Shown: positions 1 through 7,037 of the stretch, piece by piece
Position numbering within the stretch: the stretch's first letter is position 1
Layout: each line of letters opens with the position of its first letter
Assembly: GCA_035547895.1 (NCBI GenBank)
Contig: DASZTT010000005.1
Location: 1-25,243, forward strand
Reading direction: 5' to 3'
Length of the DNA stretch: 25,243 bases
From: 66-474 sp035547895
GTDB lineage: Bacteria > Pseudomonadota > Gammaproteobacteria > Xanthomonadales > Rhodanobacteraceae
Notes under the pieces: model-generated
Database searches by the model: none
What the model was told of the DNA's origin: nothing
What the model saw: the letters and a program-made list of their open reading frames with translations, nothing else
Made by a program: the position numbers and the translations under genes

Positions 1-128
1 ACTTCATCCAGGTCTATTGGCACGCGTGGTCGTTCCCCGCCTTCAACGTCGCCGACTCGGCGATCACCGTGGGTGCGGTATTGCTGATCGCGTTTGGATT
101 GTTCGGGAAGCCAACCAGACAATCATGA
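1..128 (+). CDS. lspA: Lipoprotein signal peptidase (signal peptidase II), C-terminal fragment
   Basis: This is the 3' end of a gene cut by the window edge. Reading from base 3 gives 41 residues ending in TGA at 126-128. The segment carries the LspA signature FNVADSAI, followed by a hydrophobic helix (ITVGAVLLIAFGLFG) and a short basic tail, which matches the last transmembrane segment of the family. LspA is an inner-membrane aspartyl protease that cleaves the signal peptide from diacylglyceryl-modified prolipoproteins. The Asp in FNVAD is the second catalytic aspartate. The first normally sits just before the FI(Q/D)VYW stretch, so it would lie immediately outside the window. In many gammaproteobacteria lspA is followed by ispH; here sucC follows instead. 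The identification is secure although only a quarter of the protein is visible. Confidence 0.93.
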   Translation, partial: FIQVYWHAWSFPAFNVADSAITVGAVLLIAFGLFGKPTRQS

Positions 129-259
129 AATCCGGCTCGACGCGGCTGTCGTGAAAAGTCAGGCCATGGATGGCGGTTCTGGTGTTGGTAGTCGTCAGAG
201 CCTCCCCGATTGCGTGAGTCCGAACGAAGCAGCGATCAGGGACGATCGCACAAGCTCGG

Positions 260-288
260 TGGACATCAAACGCGTGCGCCGCAACAAT
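260..288 (+). promoter_or_regulatory. Putative sigma-70 promoter for sucCD
   Basis: TGGACA (260-265) and AACAAT (283-288) are separated by exactly 17 bp. They match the -35 consensus at 5 of 6 and the -10 consensus at 4 of 6 positions. A start near 295 would leave a leader of about 85 nt before sucC. The 251-bp gap 129-379 holds no credible gene. This is a prediction from pattern alone. Confidence 0.35.
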
Positions 289-379
289 AGGCGGCTGTCG
301 TGCCTGCGTGATCGATGCCCGCGGCACGGGACGGCGCCCAGTTCGCCGCCGGCAACCCCCTGAATCACGAGGCTCCTGC

Positions 380-1546
380 ATGAATTTTCACGAGTATCAG
401 GCCAAGCAGTTGTTTGCCGAATTTGGCATCGCGGTGCCGCCCGGCAAGGTCGCGTCGACCCCCGCCGAAGCGGTGGAAGCCGCGCGCTCACTCGGCGGCG
501 AACAGTGGATGGTAAAGGCGCAGATCCACGCGGGCGGACGCGGCAAGTCCGGCGGCGTGAAGTTCTGCGACTCGCTGGACAAGGTGACGGCCGCAGCCGA
601 AGGCATGCTCGGCAAGAACATGGAGACCTACCAGTCGGGCGGCCGTGCGTTGCCGGTGAATCTGGTGCTGGTCACCGAAGCCACCGACATCGCGAAGGAG
701 TTGTACCTCTCGACGCTGGTCGATCGCGGCGAGAAGGCGATCACCTTCATCGCCTCCGCGCGTGGCGGGGTCGACATCGAGCAGGTCGCGCGCGAAACGC
801 CGGAAGAAATCCACACCGTCACGGTGAACTTCACCGAGGGCCTGCAGCCGTACCAGTGCCGCGAGCTCGGCTTCGCGCTGGGCCTGAATGCCAAGCAGGT
901 CAACCAGCTTTCCAAGATCATGCTGGGCCTGTACAAGCTGTTCAACGCCAAGGACCTGTCGCTGGTCGAGTTGAATCCGCTGGCGATCGTTGCATCCGGC
1001 GACCTGATGGCGCTGGACGGCAAGGTCAATTCCGACGACAACGCCGAGTTCCGGCATCCGGAACTGGCGGCGATGCGTGACGTGTCGCAGGAAGACAAGG
1101 CTGAGGCCGAAGCCGCGGCCGAGCACCTCAACTACGTCACGATGGACGGCAACATCGGTTGCATGGTCAACGGCGCGGGCCTCGCGATGGCGACCATGGA
1201 CGTGATCAAGCTGGCCGGCGGCGAACCCGCCAACTTCCTCGACGTCGGCGGCGGCGCGACCAAGGAACGCGTGACCGCGGCGTTCAAGCTGATCCTGTCG
1301 TCGGACAAGGTGAATTGCATCCTGGTCAACATCTTCGGCGGCATCGTGCGTTGCGACCTGATTGCCGAAGGCATCATCGCGGCGGTGAAAGAGGTCGGCC
1401 TGAAGATTCCCGTGGTCGTGCGCCTCGAAGGCACCAATGCCGAGAAGGGCCGCGAATTGCTGGGCAATTCCGGCCTCAAGATCACGCCGGCCAACGATCT
1501 GAACGACGCCGCGCAGAAAGCGGTCGCGGCGGCCAAGGCCGCGTAG
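380..1546 (+). CDS. sucC: Succinyl-CoA synthetase (ADP-forming), beta subunit
   Basis: SucC is the nucleotide-binding beta subunit of the TCA-cycle enzyme that converts succinyl-CoA, ADP and phosphate to succinate, CoA and ATP; it works as an alpha/beta complex with SucD in the cytoplasm. The start at 380 gives MNFHEYQAKQLF, the standard N-terminus, and a protein of 388 residues, the same length as in E. coli. A CGAGG Shine-Dalgarno lies at 368-372. The frame is open further upstream to an ATG at 308, but that 24-residue extension does not look like family sequence. The ATP-grasp domain shows K46 and GRGKSGG (53-59), and VELNPLAI carries the metal/nucleotide-binding Glu and Asn. The C-terminal CoA-ligase half has NGAGLAMATMD, LDVGGGA and NIFGGIVRCD. 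sucD follows after 108 bp. The upstream sucAB genes are not in view. Confidence 0.98.
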   Translation: MNFHEYQAKQLFAEFGIAVPPGKVASTPAEAVEAARSLGGEQWMVKAQIHAGGRGKSGGVKFCDSLDKVTAAAEGMLGKNMETYQSGGRALPVNLVLVTEATDIAKELYLSTLVDRGEKAITFIASARGGVDIEQVARETPEEIHTVTVNFTEGLQPYQCRELGFALGLNAKQVNQLSKIMLGLYKLFNAKDLSLVELNPLAIVASGDLMALDGKVNSDDNAEFRHPELAAMRDVSQEDKAEAEAAAEHLNYVTMDGNIGCMVNGAGLAMATMDVIKLAGGEPANFLDVGGGATKERVTAAFKLILSSDKVNCILVNIFGGIVRCDLIAEGIIAAVKEVGLKIPVVVRLEGTNAEKGRELLGNSGLKITPANDLNDAAQKAVAAAKAA

Positions 1547-1590
1547 ATCGAATCATCGAACGAAGCGAAAGTCGAGGCCAGGACGGCCGA

Positions 1591-1627
1591 GTCCCGGACA
1601 GCACATGGACGTGCGTTGATCCGGGAC
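1591..1627 (+). repeat. Inverted repeat/hairpin between sucC and sucD
   Basis: GTCCCGGA (1591-1598) and TCCGGGAC (1620-1627) form a perfect 8-bp stem. The loop contains a second small stem, GCAC (1601-1604) with GTGC (1611-1614). No T-tract follows, so it is not an ordinary intrinsic terminator. It lies inside the 108-bp sucC-sucD spacer, ending 27 bp before the sucD start. It could be a REP-like mRNA stability or attenuation element. Confidence 0.55.
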
Positions 1628-1654
1628 CCATTCATCGAACATGCGGGAGCTTCC

Positions 1655-2530
1655 ATGTCGGTTTTAGTCAACAAAAACACCAAAGTCATCTGCCAGGGCT
1701 TCACCGGCCAGCAGGGCACCTTCCATTCGCAGCAGGCGCTGGATTACGGCACCAAACTGGTCGGCGGCGTCACGCCCGGCAAGGGCGGCACCGAACACAT
1801 CGGCCTGCCGGTCTACAACACCGTGCGTGACGCGGTCGACGACACCGGCGCCGACGCCTCGGTGATCTTCGTGCCACCGCCGTTCGCGGCCGACGCGATC
1901 ATGGAAGCCGCGGCCGGCGGCATCAAGGTGATCGTCGCGATCACCGAAGGCATCCCGGTGCTCGACATGCTGCGGGTCAAGAACGTGCTGAAGAATTACC
2001 CCGACACCGTGCTGATCGGCCCGAACTGCCCCGGCATCATCACACCCGGCGAATGCAAGATCGGCATCATGCCCGGCCACATCCACAAGCCCGGCAAGGT
2101 CGCGATCGTGTCGCGCTCGGGCACGCTGACGTACGAAGCCGTGTTCCAGACCACCAACGTGGGCCTGGGCCAATCCACCGTGATCGGCATCGGCGGCGAT
2201 CCGATCAACGGCATGAACTTCATCGATTGCCTGAAGCTGTTCCAGGACGACGCGCAGACCGAAGGCATCATCATGGTGGGCGAGATCGGCGGCAGCGCCG
2301 AGGAAGAAGCCGCCGAATTCATCGAGGAACACGTCAGCAAGCCGGTGGTCGCGTTCATCGCGGGCGCTTCGGCGCCGCCGGGCAAGCGCATGGGCCACGC
2401 CGGCGCGATCATCTCCGGAGGCAAGGGCACCGCCGCGGCCAAGTTCGCGGCGCTGGAGAAAGCCGGCGTCACCACCGTCAAGTCGCCCGCGGACCTGGGC
2501 GCGACACTGGCGGCGAAGATGAAGCACTGA
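1655..2530 (+). CDS. sucD: Succinyl-CoA synthetase, alpha subunit
   Basis: SucD is the CoA-binding, phosphohistidine-carrying alpha subunit of succinyl-CoA synthetase, partner of SucC. The start at 1655 (MSVLVNKNTK) fits the family and has a GGGAG ribosome site at 1645-1649; the upstream ATG at 1616 would add 13 residues unlike the family. The protein has 291 residues (289 in E. coli). The N-terminal Rossmann CoA-binding domain shows GFTGQQGTFH (16-24). GPNCPGIITPGE is at 122-133. The active-site histidine that becomes phosphorylated is H248 in GHAGAI. The ligase domain GEIGGSAEE is at 209-217. It is cotranscribed with sucC unless the intervening hairpin separates them. The stop at 2528-2530 is followed 29 bp later by a strong hairpin. 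Confidence 0.98.
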   Translation: MSVLVNKNTKVICQGFTGQQGTFHSQQALDYGTKLVGGVTPGKGGTEHIGLPVYNTVRDAVDDTGADASVIFVPPPFAADAIMEAAAGGIKVIVAITEGIPVLDMLRVKNVLKNYPDTVLIGPNCPGIITPGECKIGIMPGHIHKPGKVAIVSRSGTLTYEAVFQTTNVGLGQSTVIGIGGDPINGMNFIDCLKLFQDDAQTEGIIMVGEIGGSAEEEAAEFIEEHVSKPVVAFIAGASAPPGKRMGHAGAIISGGKGTAAAKFAALEKAGVTTVKSPADLGATLAAKMKH

Positions 2531-2548
2531 GCTTCATCCATGCGAGAG

Positions 2549-2554
2549 TAAAAT
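2549..2554 (+). promoter_or_regulatory. Possible -10 element ahead of nadE
   Basis: TAAAAT at 2549-2554 is a good -10 match, but the best -35 at the right distance (CTGAGC, around 2527) is poor. If used, transcription would start near 2561 and the nadE message would begin with the hairpin at 2560-2579. Confidence 0.25.
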
Positions 2555-2559
2555 GACGG

Positions 2560-2586
2560 GGCCGCGATTCGTCGCGGCCTTTGTCT
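2560..2586 (+). terminator. Intrinsic terminator downstream of sucCD
   Basis: GGCCGCGA (2560-2567), a TTCG tetraloop (2568-2571) and TCGCGGCC (2572-2579) form a perfect 8-bp G+C-rich hairpin, followed by TTTGTCT (2580-2586). The UUCG loop closed by an A-T pair and the short T-run suit a rho-independent terminator for sucCD. It could also lie at the 5' end of the nadE leader. Confidence 0.7.
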
Positions 2587-2600
2587 ATCCGGAGTGACGC

Positions 2601-4214
2601 ATGGCCACGCTGCGCCTTGCCCTCGCGCAACACGATTTTCCGGTCGGCGCGGTCGCTGCCAATGCCGACCGGGTGCGCGCGCTGATGCGCGCCGCGCGCG
2701 AGGGTGATGCCGGCCTGCTGGTGTGCCCGGAACTCGCGTTGAGCGGTTATCCACCCGAAGACCTGCTGTTGCGGCCGAGTTTCCTGGCTGCCTGCCAGGC
2801 CGAGATCGACAAGCTCGCCAGCGAATCCGGCGCGCTGGCCGCGGTGATCGGCTTTCCGCACAGCGAAGGCGTGGTGTACAACGCGGCCGCGTTGCTGCAC
2901 GGCGGACGCGTGGCGCAGGTCGCACACAAGATCGCGCTGCCCAACTATGGCGTGTTCGACGACAAGCGCTGGTTCGAACCCGGTCACGCCGTGGCGGTGA
3001 CGACGCTGCAAGGCGTCCGGGTCGGCCTGCTCGTCTGCGAGGACGTGTGGCAGCCGGAACCCGCCGCCGCGGCGGCGAAGGCAGGCGCCGAAGCGATCGT
3101 CGTGATCAACGCATCGCCTTTCGATACCGCCAAGCAGGCGCAGCGGGAGGCCATCCTTGCGGCGCGTGCGAAGGAAACGGGCTGCGCGTTCGCCTACCTC
3201 AACATGGTGGGCGGGCAGGACGATGTCGTGTACGACGGCGCTTCGCTGCTGGTGAACGGCGATGGCTCCGTTGCGGCGCGCGCGCCGGCCTTCCTCGATG
3301 CGCTGCTGTGGGCGGAGTTCGACTCCGCTTCGCGCACGTGGACGGCGCGCGACTGGCCGTCCGCAGCCGATGCTGCATCCGAAGCCACGGTGTATGCCGC
3401 ATTGGTCCGCGGCGTCCGCGATTATGTCCGCAAGAACGGTTTCGAAGGCGTGCTGCTGGGGTTGTCCGGCGGCATCGACTCGGCGTTGACGCTGGCGATC
3501 GCGGTCGATGCGCTGGGACCGGACAAGGTCACCGCGGTGATGCTGCCTTCGCGCTACACCTCCGACCTTTCCTTGCGAGAGGCACACGCGCAGGCCCGCA
3601 CGCTCGGCGTCGAATACCTCGACGTGCCGATCGCCGGAACGGTGGACGCCGCCGCTGCGGTACTCGCACCCGCGTGCGGCGAACCTGGCGACCTGACCGC
3701 GCAGAACCTGCAGGCGCGCAGTCGTGGGCTGCTGCTGATGGCGCTGTCCAACCAGACCGGCAAGCTGCTGCTCACCACCGGCAACAAGAGCGAGATGGCG
3801 GTCGGCTACGCGACGCTCTACGGCGACATGTGCGGTGGTTACGCGCCCCTGAAGGACGTGTACAAGACCGGGGTGTACGCACTGGCTCGCTGGCGCAATG
3901 CAGAGGGCGGGGAAGTCATTCCGCGCGCCGTGATCGATCGGCCGCCTTCGGCCGAACTGCGTGCCGACCAGACCGACCAGGATTCGCTGCCGCCCTACGA
4001 CGTGCTGGACGGCATCCTTGCACGCTGCATCGAAGGTGCCGAATCGCAGGCCGACATCGTCGCCGCGGGCTACGATCCCGACGACGTGCAACGCGTCGTG
4101 CGCATGCTCTACATCAGCGAATTCAAGCGGCGGCAATCGGCGCCAGGGCCGCGCGTCTCGACGTGCGCGTTCGGGCGCGAACGGCGCTATCCCATCTCGA
4201 ATGGCTGGCGCTGA
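2601..4214 (+). CDS. nadE: Glutamine-dependent NAD+ synthetase
   Basis: This two-domain cytoplasmic enzyme performs the last step of NAD+ synthesis: ATP-dependent amidation of nicotinate adenine dinucleotide with ammonia released from glutamine. It has 537 residues, typical for the long form. The N-terminal nitrilase-type glutaminase domain (about 1-250) shows the catalytic triad E44 (CPELALSGY), K110 (HKIALPNYG) and C146 (LVCEDVW). The C-terminal synthetase domain has the PP-loop LSGGIDSA (SGGIDS at 289-294), then LLTTGNKSE and GDMCGGYAPLKDVYKT, and ends in the usual FGRERRYPISN. The start at 2601 has a GGAG site about 8 bp upstream. The gene stands alone between a hairpin downstream of sucD and a 10-bp hairpin at 4216-4239. 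All key residues are present. Confidence 0.97.
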   Translation: MATLRLALAQHDFPVGAVAANADRVRALMRAAREGDAGLLVCPELALSGYPPEDLLLRPSFLAACQAEIDKLASESGALAAVIGFPHSEGVVYNAAALLHGGRVAQVAHKIALPNYGVFDDKRWFEPGHAVAVTTLQGVRVGLLVCEDVWQPEPAAAAAKAGAEAIVVINASPFDTAKQAQREAILAARAKETGCAFAYLNMVGGQDDVVYDGASLLVNGDGSVAARAPAFLDALLWAEFDSASRTWTARDWPSAADAASEATVYAALVRGVRDYVRKNGFEGVLLGLSGGIDSALTLAIAVDALGPDKVTAVMLPSRYTSDLSLREAHAQARTLGVEYLDVPIAGTVDAAAAVLAPACGEPGDLTAQNLQARSRGLLLMALSNQTGKLLLTTGNKSEMAVGYATLYGDMCGGYAPLKDVYKTGVYALARWRNAEGGEVIPRAVIDRPPSAELRADQTDQDSLPPYDVLDGILARCIEGAESQADIVAAGYDPDDVQRVVRMLYISEFKRRQSAPGPRVSTCAFGRERRYPISNGWR

Positions 4215-4215
4215 T

Positions 4216-4239
4216 CCCGCCCGCCGGAAGGCGGGCGGG
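4216..4239. terminator. Strong hairpin between convergent nadE and bamD
   Basis: CCCGCCCGCC (4216-4225), loop GGAA (4226-4229) and GGCGGGCGGG (4230-4239) make a perfect 10-bp stem that starts 2 bp after the nadE stop. No T-tract follows on either strand. It is placed to end or protect the 3' end of nadE mRNA and, less directly, that of bamD. Confidence 0.55.
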
Positions 4240-4292
4240 GCACGCAACGATGTCGCGGCCGGTCGCGCGCGATGGCGCGGCATGGCTCCGCG

Positions 4293-5135
4293 TCAATGCG
4301 CGCTCGTCAACGGAATCAGGCGCCACGGCCACGAATGGTGGTCGGGCCACTTGTTTGGATTGCGCAGGTACGGATGGTTCGGGTAGTTGAGCTTCAGCAC
4401 CTGTGTGGTCTGGTCGGCCAGCGTCTGCTGTCCCAGCAGGTGGTAGCTCTTGGCCAGCACCGCCAGCGCGTCGGCCGATTCCGGCGAACGCTGGTAGTGC
4501 TCGATGATGTACTTGGCGCGGTCGGCCGCGGCGATGTAGGCCTTGCGCTGCAGGTAGTACTCGGCGACGTTCAACTCCGACTGGGCCAGCTGGTTGCGCA
4601 GGTAGATCATGCGCTGGCGCGCATCGGCGGCATAGCGCGTATTCGGGAAGCGCGCGATCAGCGTATTGAAATCATCGAACGACTGCAGCACGTAGCCCTG
4701 GTCGAAACGCGACGGACTGATCTTGGCCAGCTTCTGCATGCCGGTTTCGGTACGGTCGAAATTGATCAGGCCGCGCAGGTAGTACGCGTAAGCGATGTGT
4801 TTCTGGGTCGGATAGGTCTTGATGAATTCGTTGATGGTCGAATACGCGTCCTCGAACTTGTCGTCCTTGTACTGCGCATAGGCCAGCTCGATCTGCGCCT
4901 GCTCGTTGTAGGCGCCGTACGGGAAGCGCGAAATCAGCTTCTGGTACACCGTTTCCGCCGTACCCCAGTTGCCGTTCTGGGACAATTCGTGCGCGCGCTG
5001 GTACAACTGCTCGACGGTCATCGTGTTGAGCGTCTCGCGCTTGCCATGATGGAAGAGCGAGCATGCGCCGAGGCCGATCAGCAGCGGCAGGAACAAGGCG
5101 AATTTCAGCAGCGGTGCGGAGCGTCGGAATGGCAT
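4293..5135 (-). CDS. bamD: Outer membrane protein assembly factor BamD (lipoprotein)
   Basis: BamD is the essential lipoprotein of the BAM complex that, with BamA, folds beta-barrel proteins into the outer membrane; it sits on the periplasmic face of that membrane. The start at 5135 gives MPFRRSAPLL, a classic lipoprotein signal peptide with lipobox LGAC and lipidated cysteine C25. The mature part contains helical TPR-like units: QLYQRAHELSQNG (44-56), ERFPYG-type SRFPYGAYNEQAQ (69-81), DDFNTLIARFPNTRYAADARQRM (about 154-176) and AEYYLQRKAYIAAADRAKYIIEHY (about 191-214). It has 280 residues, slightly longer than E. coli BamD (245), mainly through a basic/aromatic C-terminal tail. The frame stays open far upstream across rluD, but that portion is the shadow of rluD. 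There is no clear Shine-Dalgarno. It is divergent from rluD, as in E. coli. Confidence 0.96.
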   Translation of the reverse strand: MPFRRSAPLLKFALFLPLLIGLGACSLFHHGKRETLNTMTVEQLYQRAHELSQNGNWGTAETVYQKLISRFPYGAYNEQAQIELAYAQYKDDKFEDAYSTINEFIKTYPTQKHIAYAYYLRGLINFDRTETGMQKLAKISPSRFDQGYVLQSFDDFNTLIARFPNTRYAADARQRMIYLRNQLAQSELNVAEYYLQRKAYIAAADRAKYIIEHYQRSPESADALAVLAKSYHLLGQQTLADQTTQVLKLNYPNHPYLRNPNKWPDHHSWPWRLIPLTSAH

Positions 5136-5173
5136 TGGGCAAGTCTTTGCGAATGCAGCAGGCTGGATTTGGC

Positions 5174-5179
5174 ATGATA
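5174..5179 (-). promoter_or_regulatory. Possible -10 element for bamD
   Basis: Read on the minus strand, 5179-5174 is TATCAT, a 5 of 6 match to the -10 consensus, about 38 bp upstream of the bamD start. No good -35 at 16-18 bp is evident. The 81-bp gap between bamD and rluD must hold both divergent promoters. Confidence 0.3.
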
Positions 5180-5216
5180 GCGGAATCCGCCCCGCCCAAC
5201 CGGCAGGCGATCCGGC

Positions 5217-6167
5217 ATGGCTGAACGGCTGCGCGCGGAAGTTCCGGCCGAGGGAGCCGGCCAGCGATTCGACCAGATCCTGCCCGGAATGTTCCGGGGC
5301 TACTCGCGCGCGCATCTGGCGGCCGAGGTGAAGAGCGGGCGCATCCGGCTGGACGGCCGTGAAGTCCCGCCGCGCACGCGGGTCCGCGGCGGCGAGGCGG
5401 TGGAATGGAATCGCGCCGAGGCACCGGTGCTCGGCGACAGGCCGCAGTCGATCGGCCTCTCGGTGGTGTTCGAGGATGCCGACCTGCTCGTCATCGACAA
5501 ACCGGCGGGCCTGGTGGTGCATCCTGGCGCGGGCAACCGCGAGGGCACCTTGCTCAACGCGTTGCTGCACCGCGATCCGAAGCTCGCGCAGCTTCCGCGC
5601 GCCGGCATCGTGCATCGCCTCGACAAGGACACTTCGGGCCTGCTGGTGGTCGCACGCACGCTGCCGGCGCAGACCGCGCTGGTGGCGATGCTGGCCGCGC
5701 GCGACATCCACCGTCGCTACGCCGCCATAGTCAACGGCGTGCCGGTCGCGGGCGGCACCGTGGATGCGCCGCTCGACCGGCATCCGTCCGACCGCCTGCG
5801 CCGCGCGGTGCGCGAAGGCGGGCGTCCCGCCGTCACGCATTACCGCGTGCGCGAGAAATTCCGTGCGCATGCGCTGCTGCAATGCGAACTGGAATCCGGC
5901 CGCACCCACCAGATCCGCGTGCACATGGCCCATGCGGGCTGGCCGCTGGTGGGCGATCCGCTCTACGGCCGCGGCCTGAAGCTGCCGCGAGGGGCGACGC
6001 CGAAGCTGGCCGATGCCTTGCGCGACTTCAGGCGCCAGGCGCTGCACGCCGAACATCTCGCCTTCGCGCACCCGCTTACCGGCGAGGCGTTGGCGTTCGA
6101 CGCCGAACCGCCGCGCGATTTCCTCGACCTGCTGGATGCGTTGCGCGAGGATGCCGATCGGCGTTAA
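5217..6167 (+). CDS. rluD: 23S rRNA pseudouridine(1911/1915/1917) synthase
   Basis: RluD converts three uridines in helix 69 of 23S rRNA to pseudouridine, a modification at the inter-subunit bridge needed for normal ribosome assembly and termination. The protein has 316 residues (326 in E. coli). An N-terminal S4 RNA-binding domain (about 13-62, QRFDQILPGMFRGYSRAHL and RIRLDGREVPPRTRV) precedes the RluA-family catalytic domain. The catalytic motif GIVHRLDKDTSGLLVVA contains the nucleophilic aspartate D136. VVHPGAGNREGTLLNAL (100-116) and ESGRTHQIRVHMAH are also family hallmarks. S4 plus a full RluA core fits RluD; RluC is the alternative, but the adjacency to bamD and pgeF favours RluD. pgeF follows after a 60-bp spacer that carries a short palindromic repeat. 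Confidence 0.93.
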   Translation: MAERLRAEVPAEGAGQRFDQILPGMFRGYSRAHLAAEVKSGRIRLDGREVPPRTRVRGGEAVEWNRAEAPVLGDRPQSIGLSVVFEDADLLVIDKPAGLVVHPGAGNREGTLLNALLHRDPKLAQLPRAGIVHRLDKDTSGLLVVARTLPAQTALVAMLAARDIHRRYAAIVNGVPVAGGTVDAPLDRHPSDRLRRAVREGGRPAVTHYRVREKFRAHALLQCELESGRTHQIRVHMAHAGWPLVGDPLYGRGLKLPRGATPKLADALRDFRRQALHAEHLAFAHPLTGEALAFDAEPPRDFLDLLDALREDADRR

Positions 6168-6186
6168 AAGGAAAGAACGAAATTTC

Positions 6187-6216
6187 GCTCGTCATCCCGG
6201 CGCAGGCCGGGATCCA
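6187..6216 (+). repeat. Short palindromic (REP-like) element between rluD and pgeF
   Basis: ATCCCGGC (6194-6201), loop GCAG and GCCGGGAT (6206-6213) form a perfect 8-bp stem inside CTCGTCATCCCGG...CCGGGATCCA. The leading CTCGTCAT(C/T)CCGG is shared with the larger element at 20181-20289, so both probably belong to one dispersed repeat family. It lies within the presumed rluD-pgeF transcript. No T-tract follows. Confidence 0.6.
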
Positions 6217-6227
6217 TTTGCCTTGAA

Positions 6228-7037
6228 ATGAAAAAGCGGGCGATGCCAACAAATAGTCGCCAAGGCACCACGGATCGCCTTGGAGCGTGGATCATTCCCG
6301 ACTGGCCTGCACCGCCGAACGTACGTGCCGTGCTCACCACGCGCGAGCAACCGGAGTGCGAGCGTTCGTCGCCGTACGGATTCAACGTCGGCACGCGTTG
6401 CGGCGATGACCCGAATGCCGTCGCGGAAAATCGCGCGTTCCTGCATGCAGCCCTGGCGTTGCCGTCCGGGCCGCGCTGGTTGCGGCAGGTACACGGAACG
6501 CGCGTAATAGCCGAACCGATGCAGGACGGCCTTGAAGCCGATGCCGCCGTGGCCCGCACGCCCGGCGTGGTGCTGGCGATCCAGACCGCCGATTGCCTGC
6601 CGGTCTTGTTCTGTGCCGGCGATGGTTCCGAAATCGCCGCCGCGCATGCGGGCTGGCGCGGATTGTCGGCGGGCGTGCTGGAAGCGACGCTTGTCGCGAT
6701 GCAAACGCCGGGCGCAAACGTCATGGCCTGGCTCGGCCCCGCGATCGCCGCGCAGTCCTACGAAGTCGGCGAGGAAGTGCGCGATGCATTCCTTGCGCAC
6801 GATTCCGCGGCAGCATCGGCATTCACCGCCACGCGCCCCGGACATTGGTCATGCGACCTCTACGCGCTCGCGCGCCGACGCCTGCAACGCGCGGGCGTCA
6901 CCCGCATCTTCGGCGGCGGCTTCGACACCTTCACCGATCGGCGCCTGCACTCCTATCGCCGTGACGGCGCACGCAGCGGGCGAATGGTCAGCCTGGCCTG
7001 GATGGACCGCGTGGAGGGTTCAACGCCGCAGCAATAG
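6228..7037 (+). CDS. pgeF: Peptidoglycan editing factor PgeF / multicopper polyphenol oxidase-like (YfiH family)
   Basis: This is a cytoplasmic YfiH/LACC1-family protein. E. coli YfiH (PgeF) removes wrongly L-Ser-containing peptidoglycan precursors, and other members act as purine nucleoside-processing or phenol-oxidising enzymes. The family metal-site residues are all present: H89 (RQVHG), C123 (QTADCLPV) and H140 (AAHAGWRG). The C-terminal signature FGGGFDTFTDRRLHSYRRDG also fits. From 6228 the protein has 269 residues, 26 more than E. coli YfiH. The core begins at GAWIIPDWPAP (about residue 19), so the ATG at 6243 is an equally possible start; neither has a convincing ribosome site. It lies downstream of rluD, as in E. 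coli. Its last 18 bases overlap the 3' end of ybbP on the other strand. Confidence 0.9.
   Translation: MKKRAMPTNSRQGTTDRLGAWIIPDWPAPPNVRAVLTTREQPECERSSPYGFNVGTRCGDDPNAVAENRAFLHAALALPSGPRWLRQVHGTRVIAEPMQDGLEADAAVARTPGVVLAIQTADCLPVLFCAGDGSEIAAAHAGWRGLSAGVLEATLVAMQTPGANVMAWLGPAIAAQSYEVGEEVRDAFLAHDSAAASAFTATRPGHWSCDLYALARRRLQRAGVTRIFGGGFDTFTDRRLHSYRRDGARSGRMVSLAWMDRVEGSTPQQ

Noticed and set aside
94..363. Small open frame between lspA and sucC
   Set aside because: No ribosome site, no family resemblance and overlap with the lspA end; most likely noncoding leader DNA.
5136..6071. N-terminal extension of the bamD frame up to 6071
   Set aside because: It lies wholly opposite rluD, and BamD has a proper lipoprotein signal peptide starting at 5135.
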